Source: Sphingomonas parva (ex Maeng et al. 2020)
Lineage (GTDB): Bacteria; Pseudomonadota; Alphaproteobacteria; Sphingomonadales; Sphingomonadaceae
Assembly: GCF_004564275.1 (NCBI RefSeq)
Contig: NZ_SPDV01000001.1
Coordinates: 124,001-188,000 of the forward strand
Length of the DNA: 64,000 bases
Direction of reading: 5' to 3'
A program made the position numbers and the translations under genes. This document shows, piece by piece, positions 9,454 through 21,836 of the stretch. Positions within the stretch are counted from its first letter, which is position 1. Every line of letters begins with the position of its first letter. A model generated the notes under the pieces. The model was not told where the DNA came from, made no database searches, and saw nothing but the letters and a program-made list of their open reading frames with translations.

Positions 9454-9465
9454 ACCCGAGTGCAA

Positions 9466-9481
9466 TGATGATATAACATCA
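9466..9481. promoter_or_regulatory. Candidate operator/-10 palindrome upstream of the membrane protein gene
   Basis: An imperfect palindrome, TGATG-ATATAA-CATCA, ends 4 bases before the ATG at 9486 in an otherwise GC-rich region. It resembles metal-regulator-style operators only in being AT-centred and symmetric. No specific regulator can be named. Confidence 0.3.
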
Positions 9482-9485
9482 CTGT

Positions 9486-10034
9486 ATGCGCTTGACCGTC
9501 GGTGAACATGTTGCCTCGGGTTACGGCGCCTTGTTCGGGCTTCTCCTCCTCTGGGTCGCCATGACGATGGCACTCAATGCAGGGCAATGGTGCCCGTACA
9601 GGGAGTGTCGTGGCTTCTTGCCGAGCGGAGGTGCGTCGATCCGGGTGATACCCATCTCCCAATGGAAGCCCTTCGTGGACGATCCCGGCGAGTTCCCGGT
9701 CCCGGCGGCCGCGGAACCACACTGCCCATCGCCCGCAGTCGGAAGCTCCGTCGTACTCGCCGAGGCGCCGCTGCCAGAAGGCTTCGACCCGACAGCCGAC
9801 CAGGGGCGGCCGCTATTCGCCTGCGTGCGCCTCTCCGAGAGCGGCAGGGTGATCGAGGCGCGTCTGCTTGGCAGTACCAATATGCCAGGCGTGGACAAGC
9901 GCCTGACCAAGGGGATCAAGCGCACGTGGCGCTTCCGCGCAGATAATTCGCCCATCGACAGCGCGCGCTGGCATCGGGTGCGTCTCAACAAGGGCCCGGT
10001 CGGCGGCAGCTTCCCGGCGTTCTACCTCGAATGA
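9486..10034 (+). CDS. Membrane-anchored protein with TonB C-terminal-like domain
   Basis: The 182-residue protein has one transmembrane helix near the N-terminus (about 12-31, GYGALFGLLLLWVAMTMALN) and a mostly periplasmic remainder. Residues about 110-175 (ACVRLSESGRVIEARLLGS, then VDKRLTKGIKRTWRFRA) look like the TonB_C/energy-transducer fold. In that fold a beta strand, a short helix ending in a Trp-rich strand, and a final strand follow one another. It lacks the Pro-rich spacer of true TonB. Its stop abuts the stop of mfd (convergent). The function is unknown. Confidence 0.65.
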   Translation: MRLTVGEHVASGYGALFGLLLLWVAMTMALNAGQWCPYRECRGFLPSGGASIRVIPISQWKPFVDDPGEFPVPAAAEPHCPSPAVGSSVVLAEAPLPEGFDPTADQGRPLFACVRLSESGRVIEARLLGSTNMPGVDKRLTKGIKRTWRFRADNSPIDSARWHRVRLNKGPVGGSFPAFYLE

Positions 10035-13486
<3,452 letters not shown>

Positions 13487-13490
<4 letters not shown>

Positions 13491-13753
13491 TTAGCGTGCT
13501 TTATATAATTCACGTTCTGAAGACGGCGCATCATTTCCCCATCGAAGGCAGGCGGCGGCGGCGCCGTGCCGATCGCCCAGGCCATGATGTCGACGTCCTG
13601 TTCCTCGAGCAGGGCCTCGAACCAGGCGATCTCGCTCTCGTCCCAGCTTGCAGAGCAGGCGTCGAAGAAACCGCCGATCAGCAGGTCCGCTTCCTTGGTG
13701 CCGCGGTGCCAGGCACGAAAGCGGAGACGTTTCAGGCGGGGTTCGCGATCCAT
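13487..13753 (-). CDS. sdhE: FAD assembly factor SdhE (succinate dehydrogenase assembly factor 2 family)
   Basis: The family promotes covalent FAD attachment to the succinate dehydrogenase flavoprotein. The 88-residue product has the characteristic N-terminal RxKRLRFRAWHRGTKEAD with the RGxxE-type motif (here HRGTKEADLL), then the acidic helical bundle ESEIAWFEALLEEQDVDIMAW. The ATG at 13753 (MDREPRLKRL) is preferred over an upstream ATG because GGAG lies 4 bases before it and it matches family length. It overlaps mfd by 4 bases. Divergent from recG. Confidence 0.92.
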
Positions 13754-13826
13754 GGAGCTCCACAGGAGATGGGCCCGCACGGGCTTTGCGAACCCGGCCG
13801 GCATTGGCTACGACGCCCATCTAGTT

Positions 13827-15884
13827 ATGCGCCCCGACATACTCAATCCGCTGTTCGCCGAGGTCGAGGCGTTGAAGGGCGTCGGCCCGGGCCTGGCGAA
13901 GCCGCTCAAGCGGCTCGAGCTCGCCCGCGTCGTCGACGTGCTGTTCCACCTGCCGGTCAGCTGGATCGAGCGGAAGCGGGTGGAGCGGCTCGACATCGAG
14001 GACGCCGGGCGGATCGTGACGATCGCCGTCACGCCGGTGGAATACCGGCAGAGTGGGGGCAGGGGGCCGTTCAAGGTCCACGCCGTCGATGCCGCCGGCA
14101 CACGGCTGACGCTCACCTATTTCAACAATCCCGGCTGCGGGCGCAAGCAGCTCCCGCTGGGCGAGACGAAAATCGTCTCGGGCCGGCTCGACACCTACGG
14201 GCAGGAGCTGCAGATGGTCCATCCGGACCACGTGCTTCCTCCCGAGGAAGCGGCCGATCTGCCCGAGCGGGAGCCTGTCTATCCTCTGTCCGAGGGGCTC
14301 ACCAACCGGCGGCTCGGCGATTTCGCGGCGCAGGCCGTGGCGCGGGCGCCGGAGCTCGCCGAGTGGGTCGAGCCGAGCCTGCTCGCGCGGCACGGCTGGC
14401 CGGCCTGGACCGAGGCGCTGCGGCGCGCTCACAAGGATCCCGCCGAAGCCAAGGCGCGCGAGCGCCTTGCCTATGACGAGATCTTCGCCAACCAGCTCGC
14501 CCTGATGCTGGTCCGCGCGTCGTCGCGCAGGCGCAAGGGCCAGCCGCTGCAGGGCGACGGCAGGCTGCGGGCCGCGCTGAAGCTGCCTTACCGCCCGACC
14601 GGGGCGCAGAGCCGCGCTATCGCCGAGATCGAGGGCGACCTCGCGCAGCAGGTGCCGATGCTGCGGCTGCTCCAGGGGGACGTCGGATCCGGCAAGACGC
14701 TGGTCGCCGTGATGGCCATGCTTGCGGCCGTCGAGGCCGGGGCGCAGGCGGCGCTGCTGGCGCCGACGGAGATTCTCGCCCGCCAGCATTTCGAGACGAT
14801 CTCGCGCCAGCTCGCCGGGCTGCCGGTCACGGTTGCGATCCTCACCGGACGCGACAAGGGCAAGGCCCGCGAATCGACGCTGATGGGCCTGGCGGACGGC
14901 TCGATCGACATCCTGGTCGGGACGCACGCCATCTTCCAGCAGGCGGTGAGCTATCGCCGCCTCGGCCTTGCCGTGATCGACGAGCAGCACCGCTTCGGCG
15001 TGGCGCAGCGAATGATGCTCGCCGAGAAAGCGGAGCGACCGCCGCATCTGCTGGTGATGACGGCGACGCCGATCCCGCGGACGCTGACGCTCACCCATTA
15101 TGGCGAGATGGACGTCAGCCCGCTCGACGAGATGCCGCCCGGTCGCCAGCCGATCGAGACGCGCGTGATGAGCGTCGATCGCCTGCCGGAGATCGTCGAT
15201 GCGCTCGGACGCCATGTCGTCGGCGGAGGACAGGCCTATTGGGTCTGCCCGCTGGTCGAGGAGAGCGAAGCGTCCGATCAGGCGGCGGCCGAGGATCGCG
15301 CCGAGGCGCTCGGCCGGATCTTTCCCGGCCGCGTCGGCCTCGTCCATGGCCGCATGAAGGGGCCGGAGAAGGACGCGGTGATGGCGGCCTTCCAGCGCGC
15401 GGAGCTCGCCGTGCTGGTGGCGACCACGGTGATCGAGGTCGGCGTCGACGTGCCGAACGCCACCCTGATGATCGTCGAGGGCGCCGAGCGCTTCGGGCTT
15501 GCCCAGCTCCACCAGCTTCGCGGCCGGGTCGGGCGGGGGGAGGGGCGCTCCGTCTGTCTGCTGCTGCGCGGGAACGCGCTGAGCGAGACCGGCCGTGCCC
15601 GCCTGGCGCTGATGCGCGAGACCAACGACGGCTTCCGCATCGCCGAGGAGGATTTGCGGCTGCGCGGCGCCGGCGAGATCCTCGGCACCCGCCAGTCCGG
15701 AGAGGCGCAGTTCCGCCTCGCCTCGCCCGAGCAGATCCAGGCGCTGGTACCGATCGCGAGCGACGACGCCCGCCTCCTCGTCGACCGCGACGGCGGCCTC
15801 GAGGGGCCCCGCGGGCAGGCGGCGCGGGTGCTTCTCTATCTGATGGAGCGCGACGCCGCGGTGGGGCTGCTCAGGAGCGGTTAG
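13827..15884 (+). CDS. recG: ATP-dependent DNA helicase RecG
   Basis: RecG remodels stalled forks and branched DNA. The 685-residue protein has the N-terminal wedge/OB domain ([14 protein letters not shown] region). Helicase domain 1 carries Walker [10 protein letters not shown] at about 283 and a DEQH box in [16 protein letters not shown] near 385. Motif III is TATPIPRT, and motif VI is [12 protein letters not shown]. The length is normal. The ATG at 13827 is the start matching family N-termini ([21 protein letters not shown]). It overlaps the convergent tyrS by 4 bases at the stop. Confidence 0.97.
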   Translation: MRPDILNPLFAEVEALKGVGPGLAKPLKRLELARVVDVLFHLPVSWIERKRVERLDIEDAGRIVTIAVTPVEYRQSGGRGPFKVHAVDAAGTRLTLTYFNNPGCGRKQLPLGETKIVSGRLDTYGQELQMVHPDHVLPPEEAADLPEREPVYPLSEGLTNRRLGDFAAQAVARAPELAEWVEPSLLARHGWPAWTEALRRAHKDPAEAKARERLAYDEIFANQLALMLVRASSRRRKGQPLQGDGRLRAALKLPYRPTGAQSRAIAEIEGDLAQQVPMLRLLQGDVGSGKTLVAVMAMLAAVEAGAQAALLAPTEILARQHFETISRQLAGLPVTVAILTGRDKGKARESTLMGLADGSIDILVGTHAIFQQAVSYRRLGLAVIDEQHRFGVAQRMMLAEKAERPPHLLVMTATPIPRTLTLTHYGEMDVSPLDEMPPGRQPIETRVMSVDRLPEIVDALGRHVVGGGQAYWVCPLVEESEASDQAAAEDRAEALGRIFPGRVGLVHGRMKGPEKDAVMAAFQRAELAVLVATTVIEVGVDVPNATLMIVEGAERFGLAQLHQLRGRVGRGEGRSVCLLLRGNALSETGRARLALMRETNDGFRIAEEDLRLRGAGEILGTRQSGEAQFRLASPEQIQALVPIASDDARLLVDRDGGLEGPRGQAARVLLYLMERDAAVGLLRSG

Positions 15885-17098
15885 GCCGCCGCCACCATGC
15901 CGTGCTTCTTGCGGCCGAAGCTCACCTTGTCGCCGGGCTTCACGACATAGGTCGGGTCGCGAACCTCCTCGTCGTTGACCCGGATCGCGCCCTCGTCGAG
16001 CTTGCGCCGCACTTCCTTGTTGGACGCCGCAAAGCCGAGCGCCGTATTCGCCTGGACGATCGTGATTCCTTCGGCGGGAATTTTGATCGTCGGCAGACTC
16101 TCGCCCGCAGCCCCTTCCTCGAAGGTCCGGCGTGCGGTCTCCGCGGCGTCGCGTGCCGCGGCTTCGCCATGCGCCATGGCGGTGGCGGCGTCGGCGAGCA
16201 CCTTCTTGGCGTCGTTGATCTCGCTGCCTTCGAGGCGCTCGAGCCGGGCGATCTCGTCGAGCGGCAGATCGGTGAACAGGCGCAGGAAACGACCGACGTC
16301 GGCATCCTGGGTGTTCCGCCAGAACTGCCAGTAATCATAGGGGCTGAGCTGGTCCGGGTTGAGCCACACGGCGCCGCTCGTCGTCTTGCCCATCTTGCCG
16401 CCGTCGGCGGTGGTGATCAGCGGCGTCGTCAGGCCGAATACCTGGGTCGAATCGACCCGGCGGGTGAGCTCGATGCCGTTGACGATATTGCCCCATTGGT
16501 CGGAGCCGCCGAGCTGCAGCCGGCAAGCGGCGCGCCGCGACAGCTCCAGGAAGTCGTAGCCCTGGAGAATCATGTAGTTGAACTCGAGGAAGCTCAGCGA
16601 CTGCTCGCGGTCGAGGCGAAGCTTGACGCTGTCGAAGCTGAGCATCCGGTTGACCGAGAAGTGCTGGCCGATCTCCCGCAGGAACGGGATGTACTCGAGC
16701 TTGTCGAGCCACTCGGCATTGTCGACCATCACCGCGTCGCTCGGGCCATCGCCGAAGGTGAGGAAATGCTCGAACACGCGCTTGATCGACGCGATGTTGG
16801 CGTTGATCGTCTCGGCGGTGAGCAGCTTGCGGGCTTCGTCCTTGAAGCTCGGATCACCGATCTTGGACGTGCCGCCGCCCATCAGCACGATCGGCTTGTG
16901 GCCGGCCTGCTGGAGACGCCGAAGCATCATGATTTGGACGAGCGATCCGACGTGCAGCGACGGCGCCGTGGCGTCGAAGCCGATATAGCCCGGCACGACC
17001 TCCTTCGCGGCGAGGGCGTCGAGGCCCTCCGCATCGGTCACCTGATGGATATAGCCGCGCTCGTCGAGCAGGCGAAGAAGATCGGATCGGTAGGTCAT
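15881..17098 (-). CDS. tyrS: Tyrosyl-tRNA synthetase
   Basis: The enzyme charges tRNA-Tyr with tyrosine. The 405-residue class I synthetase has the HIGH-like motif in [10 protein letters not shown] near residue 49, tyrosine-pocket residues in DFLELSRR and GGSDQWGNI, and a KMSKS-type signature KMGKTTSG near 234. A C-terminal S4 RNA-binding domain follows (about 340-400, IRVNDEEV...[11 protein letters not shown]). It is full length. Its stop overlaps the recG stop by 4 bases. Confidence 0.98.
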   Translation of the reverse strand: MTYRSDLLRLLDERGYIHQVTDAEGLDALAAKEVVPGYIGFDATAPSLHVGSLVQIMMLRRLQQAGHKPIVLMGGGTSKIGDPSFKDEARKLLTAETINANIASIKRVFEHFLTFGDGPSDAVMVDNAEWLDKLEYIPFLREIGQHFSVNRMLSFDSVKLRLDREQSLSFLEFNYMILQGYDFLELSRRAACRLQLGGSDQWGNIVNGIELTRRVDSTQVFGLTTPLITTADGGKMGKTTSGAVWLNPDQLSPYDYWQFWRNTQDADVGRFLRLFTDLPLDEIARLERLEGSEINDAKKVLADAATAMAHGEAAARDAAETARRTFEEGAAGESLPTIKIPAEGITIVQANTALGFAASNKEVRRKLDEGAIRVNDEEVRDPTYVVKPGDKVSFGRKKHGMVAAA

Positions 17099-17215
17099 GG
17101 CCGGCGCCGGTTAGCATGGGTGCGCCGCAACAGGAAAGCGCCGGAATGGGGCGCTCGGACGGACCTGGGCGACGGGCCGCTTGCCCCCGGTGGCCGCTTT
17201 TCCTACGCCGCGCAC

Positions 17216-17860
17216 ATGGTGCAGCGTCTTCAGCTCCGATGTCATCCGGACACACCGAGCGGCGCGTTCGATGCGGTAATGGTCGACGTGCGGCGAAACG
17301 GCGGCAGGCAAGGCGCGCGGCGGCTCTCCGTCCGTTACGTCCTGTCGGGAAATCTGCGGGCCCTGAAGGCGCCGCAACACGTCACGCAGAAGGCCCGGGC
17401 CGACGATCTCTGGCGCCATACCTGCTTCGAGGCGTTCGTCAGGGTCGGCGCGAGCCGGACCTATCACGAGTTCAACCTGGCGCCGTCCGGTGCCTGGTCC
17501 TGTTACCGTTTCGACGACTATCGCAGCGGCATGCAGTCGGAGAAATATGTCGGTTCGCCCGCCATCGGCACCTTCATCCACAACGATTCCGTGGATGCCG
17601 AGCGCGCCGAGGAGCTCGCCCGCATCGGCCTCGACGGCCTCGAGAACGTGCCCGCACCCTTCTTTCTGCTCACCGCGACGCTCGACATGGAGGAAACCCG
17701 GCTGCCGCTCGACGAGCCCTGGCATCTCGGCCTCTCCGCGGTGATCGAGGAACGGAACGGCACGATCTCCTACTGGGCGCTGAACCATCCACCCGGAGAC
17801 CCGGATTTCCACCATCCGGATTGCTTTGCGCTCGAACTTGCCCCAGCGAGGCCCGCATGA
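17216..17860 (+). CDS. DOMON-like domain protein
   Basis: The 214-residue protein resembles the DOMON-like proteins common in sphingomonads: LSVRYVLSGNL, a central DLWRHTCFEAFVRVG..TYHEFNLAPSGAWSCYRFDDYRSGM segment, and the C-terminal ISYWALNHPPGDPDFHHPDCF strand pair. DOMON folds bind haem or sugars; which applies here is not visible from sequence. There is no signal peptide. Its stop overlaps the start of the NamZ/DUF1343 gene (ATGA), suggesting a two-gene operon and a shared role, perhaps cell-wall sugar handling. An earlier start is possible in the same open frame, but the ATG at 17216 fits the family length. Confidence 0.8.
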   Translation: MVQRLQLRCHPDTPSGAFDAVMVDVRRNGGRQGARRLSVRYVLSGNLRALKAPQHVTQKARADDLWRHTCFEAFVRVGASRTYHEFNLAPSGAWSCYRFDDYRSGMQSEKYVGSPAIGTFIHNDSVDAERAEELARIGLDGLENVPAPFFLLTATLDMEETRLPLDEPWHLGLSAVIEERNGTISYWALNHPPGDPDFHHPDCFALELAPARPA

Positions 17861-19056
17861 AATTCGGAATCGACCGCCTTCTCGCCGACCCTGCGCTGCG
17901 TGCGCCTCTCGAGGGGCGCCGCGTCGCGCTTGTCGCGCACCCGGCATCCGTCACCGAGGATCTTCGCCACAGCCTCGATGCGCTCGCCGCCTGCGACGGC
18001 ATCAAGCTCAGTGCCGCTTTCGGCCCGCAGCACGGCCTGCGCGGCGACAAGCAGGACAACATGGTCGAATCGCCGGACTTCAACGATCCGGTTCACGACA
18101 TCCCCGTCTTCAGCCTCTATGGCGAGGTTCGCCGTCCCACCGGCCAATCGATGGGCACGTTCGACGTGGTGCTGGTCGATCTCCAGGACCTCGGCTGCCG
18201 GATTTACACCTTCATCACCACCCTGCTCTACATCCTGGAGGCGGCCGCCCAGCACAAGAAGGCGGTATGGGTGCTCGATCGTCCCAACCCGGCGGGGAGG
18301 CCGATCGAGGGAACGACGCTGAAGAGCGGCTGGGAGAGCTTCGTCGGCGCCGGGCCGATGCCGATGCGCCACGGCCTGACCCTGGGCGAGCTCGGCCGCT
18401 GGTTCATCGACACGATGAAGCTCGACGTCGACTATCGGGTCATCGAGATGGAGGATTATCGCCCCGACGAGGCGCCGGGCTTCGGCTGGCCGACCGACCG
18501 TGTGTGGATCAATCCCAGTCCGAACGCGCCCAACCTCTCCATGGCCCGGTCCTACGCCGGCACCGTCATGCTCGAGGGCGCCACATTGTCCGAGGGGCGG
18601 GGCACCACGCGCCCGCTCGAGATCTTCGGCGCGCCGGATATCGACGCGCGGGCCGTGCTCGCCGAGATGCGTCGCTTCGCCCCGCAATGGCTCGCGGGCT
18701 GCGCCTTGCGCGACATCTGGTTCGAACCGACTTTTCACAAGCATGTCGGACAGTTGTGCAGCGGCGTTCACATCCATCCCGAAGGTCGCTTCTACGATCA
18801 CGAGGCGTTCCGCCCGTGGCGGCTGCAGGCCCTCGGCTTCAAGGCGATCCGCCGCCTGCAGCCGGATTATCCGCTGTGGCGCGACTTCCCGTACGAATAT
18901 GAGTTCGGGAAGCTCGCCATCGACGTGATCAACGGCGGCACCGGCCTGCGCGAATGGGTCGACGATCCGGCCTCGACGCCGGCCGACCTCGAGGCGCTCG
19001 CCGGCCCCGACGAGCAGGCCTGGGCGGAAGAGCGTGCGCGCTACCTCCTCTACTGA
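17857..19056 (+). CDS. DUF1343 / exo-beta-N-acetylmuramidase NamZ family protein
   Basis: The 399-residue protein belongs to DUF1343, whose founding characterised members (NamZ) remove terminal MurNAc from peptidoglycan chains. Family features are GRRVALVAHPASV, FGPQHGLRGDKQDNM, FSLYGEVRRPT, LVDLQDLGCRIYTF, WVLDRPNPAGR, and WINPSPNAPNL followed by ARSYAGTVMLEGA.LSEGRGTTRP. No export signal is visible (MKFGIDRLLAD...), so this copy is probably cytoplasmic and may act in MurNAc recycling, unlike secreted homologues. It is coupled to the upstream DOMON-like gene by a 4-bp overlap. Confidence 0.88.
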   Translation: MKFGIDRLLADPALRAPLEGRRVALVAHPASVTEDLRHSLDALAACDGIKLSAAFGPQHGLRGDKQDNMVESPDFNDPVHDIPVFSLYGEVRRPTGQSMGTFDVVLVDLQDLGCRIYTFITTLLYILEAAAQHKKAVWVLDRPNPAGRPIEGTTLKSGWESFVGAGPMPMRHGLTLGELGRWFIDTMKLDVDYRVIEMEDYRPDEAPGFGWPTDRVWINPSPNAPNLSMARSYAGTVMLEGATLSEGRGTTRPLEIFGAPDIDARAVLAEMRRFAPQWLAGCALRDIWFEPTFHKHVGQLCSGVHIHPEGRFYDHEAFRPWRLQALGFKAIRRLQPDYPLWRDFPYEYEFGKLAIDVINGGTGLREWVDDPASTPADLEALAGPDEQAWAEERARYLLY

Positions 19057-19066
19057 GGCACGCCGG

Positions 19067-19095
19067 TTGTGCGGAAGGCGGGAACAGGGTAATTT
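19067..19095 (+). promoter_or_regulatory. Weak promoter candidate for the 51-aa peptide gene
   Basis: TTGTGC (19067-19072) and TAATTT (19090-19095) are separated by 17 bases, and the ATG is 29 bases further on. Each box matches the sigma-70 consensus at only three of six positions, so this is suggestive only. Confidence 0.25.
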
Positions 19096-19124
19096 GCGCC
19101 GCCTGGCAAGACGAGGAGGCGAGC

Positions 19125-19280
19125 ATGAGCGAACCGACACCCTCTGCGGACCGCGAAGAGCCCACCCCCGTACCGAGCGAACGAGCGCCCTGGCAGCCGC
19201 TGGGCTATGACAAGATCGCCGCCGCTGACGCCGAAAACAGCGCTTCCTCGGGCAGTCCCGACGGTACCACCTACTCCTGA
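19125..19280 (+). CDS. 51-aa peptide, candidate RiPP-type precursor of the adjacent modification genes
   Basis: This small gene has a strong Shine-Dalgarno (GAGGAGG, 6-7 bases before ATG). The N-terminal half is Pro/Glu-rich. Residues 21-31 (APWQPLGYDKI) resemble the short W/Y-x-P-L type leader motif bound by PqqD-like recognition domains. The C-terminal part is small-residue-rich (AAADAENSASSGSPDG) and ends T-T-Y-S, with a C-terminal serine. HprK-like kinases in paeninodin-type lasso clusters phosphorylate the precursor's C-terminal Ser, and an HprK-like kinase and a PqqD protein lie just downstream. The precursor role is inferred from context and motif; no homologue is recognised. Its stop overlaps the convergent oxygenase gene by 10 bp. 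Confidence 0.65.
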   Translation: MSEPTPSADREEPTPVPSERAPWQPLGYDKIAAADAENSASSGSPDGTTYS

Positions 19281-20533
19281 TCGGTGAGCCCCGCTGCCCG
19301 GAGCAGCGCGGGATCGAGGTCGCGCGGACGCGATTCGCGGGTCGGCTTGACGTCGAACGTCACGACCACCCGATCTCCGGGTGCGTTCGTCGCATGGACG
19401 TGATGGTAGAAATAGCCGGGAAAGAGCAGGAGCAGGCCAGGCTCGGGCTTCAGCGTCAGGACCGGCCAGATGTCGCTGCCGCTCGGGAGCTTGCGCCCTG
19501 GCGGAGCGAACTCGACGCAGCCCTCCTTGCCCACCATGCCCTTCGGAACATCGACGTAATAGACCCCGCTCAGCCAGGTGCAGGCATGGGTGTGCGGCGC
19601 GACATAGCCTTGGCGGGGCGTGATCACCGTCTCGCTGTGCAGCCATGTGCCGCTCGGCTTGCTGCGCCGCTGGAGGATTTCGCCGGAGGCGGCGAGCCAT
19701 TGCTCGTAATCGGCTTGCTGCGCATCGAACGTGCGGAGCAGGGCAGCGCTCGCCGGCGCGCCGGCCTCGCCGCGGGCTGCGATCGCGCCTTGCAGGCCTC
19801 CCGGCAGCCGGAAGGCGCCATGGACGACGTCGGCCGCGGCGATCCGGCTCGGCACGGCGCCGAGCGATTCCTGCTCCGCGCGAAGCGCCGCGTGAAAGCT
19901 GTCCAGCGAGTCGAAGCCCTCGGGAGCTTCAGGGTGGACGCGCCTCAGCAGGCGATCGTAATCGAGCAACGTTGCGAGCGTGCGCCGGCGGCCGAGCAGG
20001 GCAAGTGCGATCGTGTACTGGGCGAACAGCCAACCGCTCGGCGCCATTCGTTCCAGGGCCGCTTCGCAATGGCGCGCAAGGGCGGCGCCGTCGCCGCGGC
20101 GGATCAGCGCCTGGCCTACCCCTCGGGTGAGATAGGGGCTGGTGGGATCGAGCGCGAAGCCGCGTTCGAAGACCGCATCGGCGCGCTCTTGCTCTCCCCG
20201 CGTGCGCAGCGCGAATCCGAGCGCCGCGTGCACGGCGGCGTCGTCCGGGGCCAGCGCGAGCGCCTGCTCGCCGGCGGCGACCGCGCCGTCGACATCCCCG
20301 ATCTCGAGCAGGGACGTGGCGAACGCCGCCCAGGCGGTCGCATCGTCGGGTGCGGCGGCGACCACGTTGCGCCACGCGCCCGGTGCCCGCTGTCGGTTGT
20401 TGCTGCGCATGCAGGCCTGGGCGAAGCGGCGCGCCGCGGTCAGGTCGTCCGGTGCGGCAGCGGCGGCCCCAGCGAGCAGCTCCAGGACCGCGCTTTGTGC
20501 GCGGGTGCGCTCAACCTCGGCGAGATAGGTCAT
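19271..20533 (-). CDS. TPR-containing putative 2OG-Fe(II) oxygenase
   Basis: The 420-residue protein starts with TPR-like helices (about 25-180; repeats such as AWAAFATSLLEIGDVDGAVAAGEQALALAPDDA). It ends in a 2OG-Fe(II) oxygenase fold (about 285-400). Likely iron ligands are in APHTHACTWLSGVYYVDVP and FPGYFYHHVHA, with an Arg for 2-oxoglutarate in GDRVVVTFDV. This matches the Oxy_5 type often fused to TPRs. The ATG at 20533 is preferred because GGGGAG lies 7 bases upstream. It is divergent from the kinase gene (67-bp gap) and tail-to-tail with the 51-aa peptide gene. Peptide hydroxylation is a plausible role, not demonstrated. Confidence 0.85.
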   Translation of the reverse strand: MTYLAEVERTRAQSAVLELLAGAAAAAPDDLTAARRFAQACMRSNNRQRAPGAWRNVVAAAPDDATAWAAFATSLLEIGDVDGAVAAGEQALALAPDDAAVHAALGFALRTRGEQERADAVFERGFALDPTSPYLTRGVGQALIRRGDGAALARHCEAALERMAPSGWLFAQYTIALALLGRRRTLATLLDYDRLLRRVHPEAPEGFDSLDSFHAALRAEQESLGAVPSRIAAADVVHGAFRLPGGLQGAIAARGEAGAPASAALLRTFDAQQADYEQWLAASGEILQRRSKPSGTWLHSETVITPRQGYVAPHTHACTWLSGVYYVDVPKGMVGKEGCVEFAPPGRKLPSGSDIWPVLTLKPEPGLLLLFPGYFYHHVHATNAPGDRVVVTFDVKPTRESRPRDLDPALLRAAGLTDQE

Positions 20534-20600
20534 CGGTAGCTCCCCCGCGGGCACCGTCCGGCGCTTGTGATGGACCGGAGGCGAGGATATTCTTCGCGCC

Positions 20601-21584
20601 GTGGACTGCCAAGGCCCGGTTCTCGATCGGGGCACTCACCCGGCTTCCGGCACCTGGCGCTACCGCGCCTTCGGCCTCACCATCGCGTCGCAGGTCCCGC
20701 TTCCGCAACTGGCGGCGTGCGCGACCGGTGGCACGGCCGACCTCGTCGTTGCGCTGGGGCAGGTCGAGCCTGGCTTCGAGTCACGCCCAGGCTACCGGCG
20801 CGGCCGGATCTACGACCAATTCCGCTACGAGGCGGTCGACGGGGTTCGGATCGTGGTCGAGCCTCTCCCCGGCTCCTCGCCCTCGAACATCGCCGACGGG
20901 CTGATGAGCCGGGTTCTCACCGCCGCGCTCTATCAGCGCGGGCTGCTGCCGCTGCACGCGAGCGCGGTAGTCCTCTCGGAAGGGGCAATCGCCGTGGCCG
21001 GGCCGTCGGGGGCCGGCAAGTCGACGCTGGCCGCGATGCTCGCCCGGCAGGGCGGCCGCGTCCTCGCCGACGACATGCTGGTGCTTGCCGACGATGTCGA
21101 TCCGCGGTGTGCCTGGGGCGGGGCAGGGGGGCTGAAGCTCACCACCGGCTCGCTGGGGACGATCGGACGGGGCAGCGAGGGCCTCGCCCTGGCCAATACC
21201 GCCGAAGGAAAATACTTCCTGCCGATGGCGGCGGAGGCATCGGCGCAGCCGGTGCCGATCACCACGTTGATCTGCCTTCGCGAAGGGCCGCCGGCGCTCG
21301 AAACCGTGCCGCCGTTTCGCGCGCTCGCCGAGTGGAAGCATCGCGTGAAGATGCCGGAGCTGATCGAGAATGCGCCCTGTGCGCAGACGCTCTTTCGTCG
21401 ATGGCTCGATTTCGTCGGGGCGGCGCGGGTCGTGATGGTGTCGCACGGCAGGGACATGGCGGCGCTCGCAGCCATTGCGCAGCGTCTCCCGGGCGAGTGC
21501 GGTCGACACGGCGAACATCCGGAAGGGGGAGGAGAAGACGATGGACCAATTCTCCAGCGACATGGAAGTCCAGCGCAGGCCTGA
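20601..21584 (+). CDS. HPr kinase/phosphorylase C-terminal domain-like kinase
   Basis: The 327-residue protein, GTG start, has an N-terminal small domain (YRAFGLTIASQVPLPQL) and an HprK-C-like P-loop kinase domain. This has LPLHASAVV near 118, Walker A GPSGAGKST near 133, and the conserved Asp pair in VLADDMLVL near 155. It lacks the full N-terminal regulatory domain of true HPr kinases and there is no HPr/PTS gene nearby. This kinase type is found next to PqqD-like and lasso/RiPP genes, where a member (paeninodin cluster) phosphorylates the peptide's C-terminal Ser. No good ribosome site lies close to the GTG. The 3' end overlaps the PqqD gene by 44 bp. Confidence 0.82.
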   Translation: MDCQGPVLDRGTHPASGTWRYRAFGLTIASQVPLPQLAACATGGTADLVVALGQVEPGFESRPGYRRGRIYDQFRYEAVDGVRIVVEPLPGSSPSNIADGLMSRVLTAALYQRGLLPLHASAVVLSEGAIAVAGPSGAGKSTLAAMLARQGGRVLADDMLVLADDVDPRCAWGGAGGLKLTTGSLGTIGRGSEGLALANTAEGKYFLPMAAEASAQPVPITTLICLREGPPALETVPPFRALAEWKHRVKMPELIENAPCAQTLFRRWLDFVGAARVVMVSHGRDMAALAAIAQRLPGECGRHGEHPEGGGEDDGPILQRHGSPAQA

Positions 21585-21828
21585 GATCCTGCACTCGCGG
21601 GTCGACGACGCGGTCTACGCGCTCGACACGGCCTCGGGCGCCTGCTTCGCCTTCCATGGGCCGAGTGCGCGGCTGTGGGAGCTGCTCGGGGAGCCGATCA
21701 CCCCGGCCGCAGCCGCCCGGCGCCTGGTCGAGCAGTACCAGATCGACGAGGAGAGCTGCAGGCGGGAGGTCGCCGATCATTTCACCAGCCTTCATGGGGA
21801 AGGGCTGATCGTCGCGACCGGCCGCTGA
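21541..21828 (+). CDS. PqqD-family peptide chaperone / RiPP recognition element
   Basis: The 95-residue protein matches PqqD-type RRE proteins: a beta N-terminus (DDAVYALDTASGACFAFHGPSARLWELLG, residues 23-50), then a helical half with EQYQIDEESCRREVADHFTSLHGEGLIV. PqqD-like proteins bind leader peptides and deliver them to modifying enzymes. The start at 21541 follows GGAGGAGAAGACG. It sits inside the tail of the kinase gene and 8 bp before the GT8 gene, so kinase, PqqD and transferase form one operon. Confidence 0.85.
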   Translation: MDQFSSDMEVQRRPEILHSRVDDAVYALDTASGACFAFHGPSARLWELLGEPITPAAAARRLVEQYQIDEESCRREVADHFTSLHGEGLIVATGR

Positions 21829-21836
21829 CTCGAGCG

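Noticed and set aside
20601-21584. True HPr kinase of a PTS regulatory system
   Set aside because: The N-terminal HprK domain is absent and there are no HPr or EI genes nearby; the PqqD gene next to it points to peptide modification.
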